DNA of 64,000 nt from Prunus persica (lineage: Eukaryota; Streptophyta; Magnoliopsida; Rosales; Rosaceae), in NCBI RefSeq assembly GCF_000346465.2, contig NC_034009.1, positions 42,541,897 through 42,605,896 on the forward strand. Direction: 5' to 3'. The notes below the pieces were generated by a model. That model did not search any database. It saw only the letters and a program-made list of their open reading frames with translations, and was not told the DNA's origin. Both the position numbers and the translations under genes were made by a program. Positions 23,624-32,878 of this stretch are shown here, one piece after another (within the stretch, counting starts at the first letter, position 1; every line of letters starts with the position of its first letter).

Positions 23624-25979
23624 ATGCCATGCTTCAGCTTCACCGAGTCAAAAAATTCGTGCCACCGGTCCACCTTCGCCCGAGCCGGTCTCCGGTCCGC
23701 AATCACAGACATCAAAGATGGCGGTACCACCATGCACTGCTGGGTCCCGCAGTCCCCAAACCCGTCCAAGCGCAACCTCCTCCTCATCCACGGCCTCGGA
23801 GTCAACGCGATGTGGCAATTCGTTGACCTCCTCCGCCACGTCACCCCCCACTTCAACGTCTACGTCCCCGACCTCCTCTTCTTCGGCGAGTCGTCCACTA
23901 CCCGGCCGGACCGGTCCGAGTCGTTCCAGGCCGAGTGCGTGATGCGGGTCATGGAGGCCCACTCGGTGCGGAGGCTGAGCCTGGTGGGGCTGAGCTATGG
24001 CGGGTTTGTGGGGTACAGCCTGGCGGCCAATTACAGGGAGTCGGTGGAGAGGGTTGTGATATGCTGCGCCGCGGTGTGCTTGGAGGAGAAAGACATCCGG
24101 GAAGGCGTGTTTCCGATATCGGATTTGGACGAGGCTGCGAGCATTTTGGTGCCGCAGACGCCGCAGAAGCTTAGGGAGTTGATCAAGTACACTTTTTTCA
24201 AGCCGCCTCCTCTTGGGTTGATCCCCTCTTGCTTGCTTATGGATTTCATTGAGGTAAATGTTTCTAATACTTCTTAGATGATGATTAAGTGATTAAGTAT
24301 GATGATTAATCATGAATTATGATGATGATTAAGTTAAGCTAATCAAACTACCGGTCATAGTAGATTGTCAGTTGAGATGGTATAAATAGCAATATCTTCT
24401 CTCGTTCATGCATGTCTACTCATAACAATGAGACCCGCTATAAACTCAATCGTCATAAGTTGGAAGTTTAACAAGTGCAAATACTTCAAGTGTTGTCTAA
24501 TTGCACAACTCTTTCATGTAAGTGTCGTGGGTCGTAAATCAATGTATGTCTTGTCATGCAAATTTTTGTAGTTAAGGTATCGTTATCAATCTCAATTTAA
24601 ATCGAACTTCTCTTCTATGTTGCGTACGCTATAATTCATGTGCACGTCATGAGTAAGGATGTAAGAGTGAAAATTTTATTCAAAAAGATCAGAGCGTGTT
24701 TTGACCCTTAACTAGGCTTGAAAGAACCCATTAATCCTTGCAATTGATGTGCACAGTTGGTCCGAAATGAAGCGAACTTAGAAGAAAAGATCAATTTGGA
24801 CTGAGATTAGTAGCAAGGAAGGAACATAAAACATTGATATATATAGTTATTTTATGTGTAATTTGACTTATTAAGACATTCTCTTGAGATCTTGTCCCGA
24901 CAGTGATCTCGAAACACATTTGCTTCGTTGAATTTTCGTTTTGAAGGCATAAATCATGTAGTAGTTTGATTTTATAAAATAAAAAAAAAACAAAAAAAAA
25001 CCATGTAGATGTAGTGGTGGTTGTAGGACTGGTCACGTGCATGCTGTATTAATATTATAGATATAATCACTACATGGTGCACGTGACTCATTACAAAATC
25101 AACTACCAGTCATGGAATAAAACATTCAACGGGTCAACATGGTTTGGTATGTAGTATGTATGGTAGTCTTAAAGGGAATTATTGCAATAATATTTTAAGT
25201 GGTAGAGTGAGAATAATATTATCCTTATTAAAATCATCCCAAATAAAAAATTATACACATGTCAAATTATGATTTGTTAAAATAACTATTTACATGTAAG
25301 CAGCCAAGTAATTTCGTTATGCAATGGAACTCAAATTATGGTGAATGGGCAGGCAATGTACACTGAACATGTGAAAGAGCAGAAAGAGTTGATTATGGCC
25401 GTCCCCAAAAACCGAAAACTTTCAGACCTTCCCAAGATTCCACAGGTTCATTTTTCATCTATGTATTTTTCTTTTGGGTCATAGCACATCTTTATCTTAC
25501 TCAAGTTAGTTGTCCACGTGTGCATCAGCGGTTGAAATCTCCACGGACCTTAGCGAAATTCTTGTCATTTTCCTCTTATGCAAAATTAGAATAACACATG
25601 ATTTAGTGCTTCTTACCTTTCTCTCACTCCTCTCACAGCCAACCCTTATAATATGGGGAGAGCATGATCAAGTATTTCCGCTAGAATTTGCATACAAATT
25701 AAAAAGGTGAGTTTCTGATCGAAGTCTTTGACCGAGTGCATGCATTTGTTTAATCTCTCTTTCTGAATTTTGAGTTCATTGGTAAAAACATATATATATT
25801 TATACAGGCACTTAGGGGAGAACGCTGAGCTTGTGGTGATAAAGGATGCAGGACATGCAATTAACGTACAAAAGCCCAAGGAGTACTACAACCACATCAA
25901 GTCCTTCTTACTCGACATGCAGCAGCCATCTGCTAATAAACATCAACAACATTCAAAACCACTTCAATCACTGACATGA
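23624..25979 (+). CDS. Alpha/beta-hydrolase fold protein
   Basis: This is a serine hydrolase of the plant alpha/beta-hydrolase family, substrate unknown. Coding exons: 23624-24253, 25353-25445, 25639-25706 and 25808-25979, with GT-AG borders and matching phases; 320 residues. Visible motifs: oxyanion loop LLLIHGLGVNAMWQF (HGLG at 56-59), nucleophile elbow VGLSYGG with Ser at about 124, catalytic Asp in LIIWGEHDQVFPLE, and catalytic His in DAGHAINVQKPKEYYNH. There is no signal peptide, so a cytosolic or nuclear enzyme is likely. The first exon is strikingly GC-rich compared with the later exons and the surrounding AT-rich spacer. Intron 1 (1.1 kb) contains a G-box palindrome. The ATG at 23624 gives MPCFSFTESKNSCHR; its length agrees with relatives of about 310-330 residues. 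Confidence 0.93.
25032..25087. promoter_or_regulatory. Inverted pair of G-boxes in hydrolase intron 1
   Basis: GTCACGTGCA (25032-25041) and TGCACGTGAC (25078-25087) are perfect reverse complements, each containing the core CACGTG bound by plant bZIP/bHLH factors. They are 36 bp apart. Any enhancer role is inference. Confidence 0.4.
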
Positions 25980-26181
25980 AGCTATTTAATGTAATCCAAC
26001 CCTTAATCCCATATAACAAATTTGTGTAATTTAATTGGATCAATCGTGACATGACGTGCTTCATCAAGCAAAATATTTTTTTTTATATATTATTTATATT
26101 TTTATTGAAGGCAAACATAATACAAGACAACATGTAATGTTTTAGCATAAACGGCTCAAAATATGCATACCCTCTTTGTTT

Positions 26182-26305
26182 AGAAGGGTTAAGATGTTGA
26201 CGAGTCCTTATTCAGTTAGGATTTTAGTTACTTAATTATTTATAGAAGGGTTAAGATGTTGACGAGTCCTTGTTTAGTTAGGATTTTAGTTACTTAACTA
26301 TTTAT
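26182..26305 (+). repeat. 62 bp tandem duplication, LTR-like
   Basis: Two 62 bp units (26182-26243 and 26244-26305) begin AGAAGGGTTAAGATGTTGACG and differ at only a few positions. What follows (TATATAATCCTGTTGTAACTG ... TCTTTATAAATACCTCC) resembles the promoter/polyadenylation zone of a Copia-type LTR, with TGTTGACGAGTCC as a possible LTR start. No second LTR or gag/pol is seen. Confidence 0.6.
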
Positions 26306-26362
26306 ATAATCCTGTTGTAACTGAGATTTCTTTCCTATTTTATCTCATCTTTGTTATTTCTT

Positions 26363-26370
26363 TATAAATA
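26363..26370 (+). promoter_or_regulatory. TATA box before the pectin acetylesterase
   Basis: TATAAATA lies 78 bp upstream of the start codon, inside the LTR-like segment. It is the only good TATA match near the gene and would place the transcription start at about 26395. Confidence 0.5.
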
Positions 26371-26448
26371 CCTCCATATTAGAGAAGAATACTTATACGA
26401 AGATAAGTTGTATGCGCGTGAATTAGGTAAAGTTGAAGACAGAGCGGC

Positions 26449-27660
26449 ATGGCTACTAGAATGATGAATGTGAACGCAGTACTAGTCGCCATCACCCTGG
26501 CTCTGCTAACTTGCGGGCCTCGGTGCATTTACTCGGACGACCAGCGGCTCCTGGTGAACATGACTCTGGTCCGGAATGCTTCGGCTCTCGGAGCTTTTTG
26601 CTTGGATGGGAGTTTGCCTGCGTATCACCTGCACAGAGGATTCGGGGGTGGAGCAAGAAACTGGCTTTTACAGTTTGAAGGTGGAGGGTGGTGCAATAGC
26701 ACAAAATCATGCTTGGACAGAGCCAACACCCGTAGAGGATCAACACGCTACATGAGCAAGTGGGAGGTCTTCTCTGGAATTCTAAGCAATAATGCTTCTC
26801 TAAATCCAGATTTTTACAATTGGAACCGTGTGAAGCTTAGATATTGTGATGGAGCTTCATTTGCTGGAGATGCAGTATATAAAAACGGGACGTCGTTGCT
26901 CTATTTCAGAGGGCAAAAGATTTGGGAAGCAATCATTCTTGATCTTCTGCCAAAAGGTTTAGGACAGGCAAGAAAGGCTCTGCTATCAGGTTCTTCTGCT
27001 GGGGGTTTATCATCCTTTTTGCATTGTAACAACTTCACTAAATATTTACCAAGCACTGCCAGTGTGAAATGCTTGAGCGATGCCGGATTCTTTCTTGACG
27101 AAAGAGATATAAGTTCTAACCACACCATGAGGTCTTTCGTGAAAGATGTTGTTTCTCTACACGGGGTAGAGAAGAATCTGGATGAGAACTGCACCGCCAG
27201 CTACCTTAATTTTCCCGAGCTGTGTTTCTTCCCACAGTACGCAATGAAGTTCATTACACCACCTTTTTTCATATTGAACTCAGCTTATGATGTTTACCAG
27301 TTCCATCATATATTGGTGCCGCCTTCAGCTGATCCACAAGGCCACTGGAATCGTTGCAAACTGAATCCGGCAGCGTGCAATCCTCAACAGTTAAATGCAT
27401 TGCAAGAATTCAGGCGTGGCATGATTGTTGCTGTGGGATTGTCCTACAAATATTCGAGACGAGGAGGCTTCTTCATTAATTCATGCTTTGCTCACGGCCA
27501 AAGTGAGTCTCAAGACACGTGGTTTGCTGCAGACTCTCCAAGGGTTCACAATAGGACAATTGCAGAAGCAGTAGGTGATTGGTACTTCAACAGAAGGGCA
27601 ACAAAGGAAATTGACTGCCCATATCCTTGTGTCACTACCTGCCATAACCTTATACCATAA
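26449..27660 (+). CDS. Pectin acetylesterase, intronless (probable retrogene)
   Basis: The 403-residue protein belongs to the plant PAE/Notum family that removes acetyl groups from cell-wall pectin. It has a hydrophobic signal peptide (about residues 8-28) and several N-glycosylation sites (NMT, NAS, NST, NGT, NHT). Motifs: [50 protein letters not shown] with the nucleophile Ser at about 183, NSAYDVYQ with Asp at about 281, and NSCFAHGQ with His at about 349. Relatives generally have Cys after that His (HCQ); here it is Gly. The whole frame is open in one exon, although plant family members usually have about ten or more introns, which points to a reverse-transcribed copy. An A-rich patch follows at 27795-27815. 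The frame is intact with plausible residues throughout, so it is probably expressed or young. Confidence 0.92.
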   Translation: MATRMMNVNAVLVAITLALLTCGPRCIYSDDQRLLVNMTLVRNASALGAFCLDGSLPAYHLHRGFGGGARNWLLQFEGGGWCNSTKSCLDRANTRRGSTRYMSKWEVFSGILSNNASLNPDFYNWNRVKLRYCDGASFAGDAVYKNGTSLLYFRGQKIWEAIILDLLPKGLGQARKALLSGSSAGGLSSFLHCNNFTKYLPSTASVKCLSDAGFFLDERDISSNHTMRSFVKDVVSLHGVEKNLDENCTASYLNFPELCFFPQYAMKFITPPFFILNSAYDVYQFHHILVPPSADPQGHWNRCKLNPAACNPQQLNALQEFRRGMIVAVGLSYKYSRRGGFFINSCFAHGQSESQDTWFAADSPRVHNRTIAEAVGDWYFNRRATKEIDCPYPCVTTCHNLIP

Positions 27661-27664
27661 ACTC

Positions 27665-28300
27665 AAGCCCTTACAAGATTTGAGAAGCTATCCAACATTT
27701 TCAAGGAGACAAATTTCTCTGGAAGCTTCACAAGGAAGAAGCAAGAGTACAAATATACAACACAATACAAAGTGATATACACAGCTTACTACAAAGAAGG
27801 AAAACAAAAGCAAAAATCTTAGTGGAGTGTATATATCGTTTTTTTAATTAAAGAAATGTATATTTTTTTTTGGAGAAAGGCAATCAGGTTTTTCTCTTTA
27901 CAACTACTTCCAAGTGCTTTTCTAATAATATGGATTCTTAATAAAAATTTCAACTTCTACCAATAAGGCTTATAATGAGAAGTACTTCCTACGTAAGCAC
28001 TCCTATTTCCCATGTAAATAGGCCAAAAAGATTGTTGTGTAGTAAACAAGGGCACTTCAAGTAACTAGTGACCGGCGCTGGCAACAAGTCAAAGGTTTGA
28101 TCTCTTTCAATGCAATTATTATTATTATTATTATTATTTAAATCCAAGGGCCAAGAAGCGCCATGATTAAATAGACAATACATACAACCCTAGAGTCACT
28201 TTCCTTGTACTACAAACTTGGTAATCCAATGAGTCATGCGCCCTATGTTGCTCCATCTACACGAAGGCCAGTCCCAAATAATTACTCTCCCTTATCCCAT
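27665..28300. other. Spacer between pectin acetylesterase and 14-3-3
   Basis: It holds the PAE 3' region, a weak AAGTGCTTTT-type MITE-like patch (27895-27990) and an (ATT)8 microsatellite at 28115-28139. No gene is seen. The right edge is the 14-3-3 3' UTR. Confidence 0.5.
28115..28139 (+). repeat. (ATT)8 microsatellite
   Basis: An uninterrupted trinucleotide run, useful as a marker, lying about 160 bp beyond the 14-3-3 stop codon. Confidence 0.9.
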
Positions 28301-29534
28301 CTAACTCTGCAAATTGAAAACTAATTAGTGATTAACTGAAGAAGGAAATGAAGCAATTTAGAAAACAAAACCAGAAAACCAGTGTTAGAAAATAAACAGC
28401 TAAGTAAGGGTGGCAATGGCATTTCGCCAAACATCTAGTCCACCAAATGACACTGCAGTTTTCTTATGGCATAATATAATATTCTTCTGTCTTACCTTTG
28501 GAGGGGGTTCCTCAACTTTAGATTGCTCACCTGACAATTCAATGAAAGAATCAGCAATTATGAATTAAATGCATGAACTCATAACAAATCTAATCTGTTC
28601 AAATACAAAGCAAGAACAAAAAATTGTTTAAGGCAGAGAACATAATCCGACGGAGAAGTATTTCTTAAAGTACAAGCCAAAAAAAAAAAATTGAATGTTG
28701 CAATGTCAGTTTAGATATATATATATCCAGAAATTCTTAATAGACAGATAATACAGATGAGTCTCAGCCCGGGGGAAAACTCAGCTTATCAATTCAGATC
28801 ACATTGTCAAGAGAAGGCACTAGTAAACCCAATCTGACATTTTCAACATGTGCAACTTTAAACTCGACATTGATGGAAGTCTCATACTTTAGACACTGTT
28901 TCTAAGCAGTTCCTAAATTCTACCATGGTATGAAGTGCACAGCAAGCTAACATCTTCGATTTCACCCGAAGGAAAGACCTACGCTACGATCAGGGAGATT
29001 TTGTCCCACTATCATGAGCTCTACTTTCTACAGAGATATGCATGATGTGCCATATCAATGATAATTAAATTTGGATAACTGAACTCTCACATCACATTTC
29101 ACAAAATTTTGTAAACTTGCATAAATATCCTTGTTATATGAGAAGGTGCAACTAAACCAAAGTTAAGCTAAAATCCATATCTAGTAGTTCAATTATAAAT
29201 CTACAACACCCATAATTGAAGATATATCATCAAGTTGACACAAGATTCAAGACAATGCAGAAGGAAAAAAAAATTATTCATAAAATTACCTCCTTCCTCT
29301 GGCAGATCTGAGGTCCACAATGTGAGATTATCCTTGAGAAGTTGCATAATAAGGGTGCTGTCCTTGTAGGATTCTTCATTGAGGCTGTCAAGTTCAGCAA
29401 TTGCCTCATCAAATGCCTGCTTAGCTAAATGACAGGCCCTGCATGATGCAAAATTGCAATTGAGACATAAAAGTGGTGACTCACTACAGTAAGAGTAAGC
29501 ATTACGGAACTTACAAATAACGGGAACGGAGAAA

Positions 29535-29575
<41 letters not shown>

Positions 29576-31753
29576 AAACCTCTCAGGGGAGTTGAGAATT
29601 TCATAGTAAAAAACAGAGAAGTTTAGAGCCAGGCCAAGTCTAATTGGATGGGTTGTGGGCAACTCAGAGTCAGCAGTATCGTTGGCAACCTACCGCGCAT
29701 ATGTCAGTTTCATTACAATCTCATTCTTAATATCAGAATATAACAAGATAGAGAAAGAAGAAGAAAAGAAAAAAAGGAAAGTGAAAACATGATAGAGAAA
29801 AGGGCCTCCAGCATGGAAGTTGAATACCTCATAGGCTTTAAGCGATTGATCAGCCACTTCTTTACGATCATCACCAGCTTTAAATTCAGCCAAATATCGA
29901 TAGTAATCTCCTTTCCTGTCACGGGGAACAAGAAGGATCACAACTCAAACCTCTCTCTCTTTCACACATAACATCAACTTGCATGGTAACAAGGTATGTC
30001 AAAAGGAATGGGCTTTGAAGTAAAGATCCATCCTAACCTAACACACACAAAAAGTCATCAAAAGTAAGAAATTCATAACCAAATAGAAGCACCCAAAGCA
30101 AATACCCCTGTTTTATGATATCCACTAGGGTGAAAAACAAGTTGAATAAGAAAAAAGCAATCATGGTCTTTTTGGCTGTATGAACTATGTAAAAAATAAT
30201 TCTACTCTCTCTCTAAGCTGAAGAAAATATGCTATCAGCTTGCATAACTTCTTAAGCTTTTAAAGTTTCAACAGAAGAGGAACGGAAAAGTAGCTCTCAC
30301 ATCTTCTGGTAAAAAACAGTAGATTCCCCTGTTGATGCAGATGGAAGGAGGTGGTAATCAATAACTGTTAAAATGTCATGGCAAATTTTTGCAAGCTCAT
30401 CTTCAACCCTCTGCCTGTACTCCTTTATCCTCATAGCATTCTGTTCACTTCCCTTGGCCTCCTCCTTTTGTTCAACGGAAGACAATATCCGCCATGACGC
30501 CCTTCTCGCCCCAATGACATTCTTATACCCAACAGACACCAAGTTCCGCTCCTCCACAGTCAGTTCCACATCCAACTTGGAAACTTTCTTCATTGCTTCA
30601 ACCATCTCTGAAACAAGAAAACAAGAAAACAAGAAAATTGATGCATTACACATATATGCAATTGATTGTGGGCTAATATCCTAAACAATACATAAGCTGT
30701 CAACTTTATACCAAGTGATAAGAGTTCCATCTTGACTTCAACTAATTAAACACATAGTAGAAATGAAACCACCAATGCAAAAACTATTTGCACCGCAAAC
30801 GACTTCAAAACTCAAAGCAGCAGCAACATTTCAGAAAGTTATTGCAAGAATGATAAGACTAATACTAAGGCTCGTTTTGGGATTGCTTATCCTGGAAGTA
30901 CTTCTACTCATAAGCACTTTTAATCTTGAATTTTCATAAAAAATTCAATTGCTTCCTGGAAAAGCACTTGGGAGTGCTAGAAGCACATAGCAAGTGCTTC
31001 TCCAAAAAGCGCTTCTATGACCCAGAAGCGCTTCTAATCTTTTCTGCCAAACATTGTCAAAAGCATTTTTAGTTCTCAGAAAGTGCTTTTAACCATTCCA
31101 GAACCAGTCCCAACTAGGTCCTTATATTCAAATTGAGATCCATTTAAATGCTAAACAAATTTAAAATAAACCCTTTCCATTAATTCTCAGATAATTACAT
31201 ATGCCACACAAACCAAATAAGTGGTTTCCCATTGAGTCTCAAAATGAACAGGTGAAGAATTGGGGTTTGCTTGTAAGGTGACATATTTCACAATCATTCT
31301 TGTTTCACATAATCATGCTTGTAAACAACTGGGATTTTTTGGCTCTTGCTGGGAACACCTAATCATTTATTAGTATATCACTTTTTTTCATTTCCTCCCC
31401 TTTCAATAGGATCGATCACCATCAATCAAAATGAAAAGAAAAGCAACCCAATATTACAACATTTAATCCATACATCTGCTAACTCATAAATCGCTCTTTG
31501 GTGCATGAAATATTAAAAATGAATTCCCCAACACTAAGTACAACTTGCCCAAAATTAATAATATTATATATACAAAGCCAAAAAGATGATATTATTATTA
31601 TCATTACTGTTCTTATAAGACACATAAATTCTTAGAAATGGGAAAAAAATAGTGAAAGAATGGAGGTCCATGCAAGAAGAGCATACCATCATATCTCTCG
31701 GCTTGCTCAGCAAGCTTCGCCAGGTAAACATGTTTCTTTCTCTCAATGTCCAT
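28301..31753 (-). CDS. GRF11: 14-3-3 protein, GF14 omicron type
   Basis: This is a phosphoserine/threonine-binding dimeric adaptor. Coding exons in order of transcription: 31687-31753, 30301-30607, 29828-29915, 29580-29689, 29290-29438, 28496-28530 and 28301-28306, all GT-AG with exact phase agreement; 253 residues. Signatures: [68 protein letters not shown] and [20 protein letters not shown]. The tail [14 protein letters not shown] resembles the omicron (GRF11) tail, and the many exons are typical of the epsilon group. The last exon supplies only Ser and stop. The chosen ATG (31753) gives [14 protein letters not shown]; a (CT)24 run on the plus strand begins five bases upstream of it. The frame stays open far upstream (see findings). 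Between the PP2C and NSE3 genes, as in Arabidopsis At1g34760. Confidence 0.96.
29538..29574 (+). repeat. (GA)18 microsatellite in a 14-3-3 intron
   Basis: The GA run sits in the intron between the fourth and fifth coding exons, ending six bases from the splice donor of the upstream exon (minus strand), so on the transcript it is a CT run immediately after the donor. Confidence 0.9.
30869..31122. mobile_element. MITE of the AAGCGCTTCT family, copy in 14-3-3 intron 1
   Basis: The piece runs from GGCTCGTTTTGGGATTGCTT to CCAGAACCAGTCCCAACTAGGTC, whose ends are imperfectly inverted. The interior is dense in AAGCACTT/AAGTGCTT/AAGCGCTTCT motifs on both strands. A second copy in reverse orientation is at 47268-47500, sharing long blocks such as GGGAGTGCT..AGCACA..TGCTTCTCCA. 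The layout suggests a non-autonomous hAT-like element; target duplications were not clear. Confidence 0.65.
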
Positions 31754-31757
31754 AGCT

Positions 31758-31805
<48 letters not shown>
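31758..31805 (+). repeat. (TC)24 microsatellite at the 14-3-3 start
   Basis: On the coding (minus) strand it is (GA)24 in the 5' leader, five bases upstream of the ATG. It encodes alternating Arg-Glu in the frame that is open with the coding sequence. Confidence 0.95.
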
Positions 31806-31809
<4 letters not shown>

Positions 31810-31929
31810 TCTGTCTAGAACTTGGTTTTGGCAACTTGGAAACTGGTATTGATATGCTCTGTTCTGAGAAGGAGGGTCCAAGCGACCGTTGGATATGATT
31901 AGTGGAGGTTACAGGGAGTAGGATCAATG

Positions 31930-32870
31930 GTGTGAAATGGGTATGGAATTTGGAAAGATGGAATTAGGTCCGAACGAGGATCACATGGGTTAACGTGGTT
32001 GGGTGCGATGTTGACCGGGACGACAGCCACTGAATCACTCATGGTTGTTTGATTGAGAGAGAGGTTCAGACTGAGATTGGTGAGTGGTGCATTACAAGTC
32101 TGTAAGTGGGCTCCACTTTGTATGGTTACAACTTACATGTCGTCAACTTCCTTGCAATCTTCAATTACGTTTTTTTTTCTAATACAAGTGATATTGCAAG
32201 AGACAGAAATCCAACCTATGAATCTTGAGTGCAAGAATAAATATTTCTAATAATTTTTTTAATTTTTTTTTTAAAACATAACTTTTAAGTTAATTTTTGA
32301 ACATTAACTTTTGTGTTTCGAATTTAAAACTATTAATTTGTAAATTAATGTATTTTTTAATTGGACTAGACTTTATTGGCTGAGTATATTTAGTTTGTTG
32401 TAAATAGATAAAGTCCAAAGTTGATGCAATAAGTTTGTGGCATAGCATTACTTTTTAGAGTTGTTTTTAACAAGTGATATTAAAAAAGGGTGACATTAAA
32501 ACATAAAATATCGGACTGTCACTGTACTCTTTTCTTTTTCTAAAGTTAGCTATTAAACTTTGGAGCTTCAAAAAACACTCATATCGTTAGTTTCATATTC
32601 AATGTCCACTTTCTTGAAGGAGATTATGAATTCAAATCTCCAAAAAGATAATTGTTGGAAAAGAAAACAGGCTCAGCCCAGCCACCGGGCCCAACCTTAG
32701 CTACGCCCTCCCTTCCAAACGGAACCCGCTAAAAGAAAACCTTTCGCACTACTCAACCATACTCGCTCATCGGTGAGGGCACATTTTCCCGCCATAAATT
32801 CCCCCCAAAAAAAAAAAGGGGGCAGTAAGGGGATTAGGGTTTTAGATTGAAGAAAGAATTCCCCAAATTT
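31930..32870. other. Bidirectional promoter region, 14-3-3 and NSE3
   Basis: The 14-3-3 (-) and NSE3 (+) genes diverge from this region. It is AT-rich (32240-32480), with a possible tRNA-like degenerate repeat at 32590-32660 (GAAGGAGATTATGAATTCAAATC). GGATTAGGGTTTTAGATTG at 32831-32849 includes a TAGGGTTT telo-box just upstream of the NSE3 ATG. No gene is seen. Confidence 0.5.
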
Positions 32871-32878
32871 TCTCGATC

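Noticed and set aside
27895..27990. Third copy of the AAGCGCTT MITE
   Set aside because: Only short phrases (AAGTGCTTTTC, GAAGTACTTCC) match; no continuous alignment with the other two copies could be made by eye.
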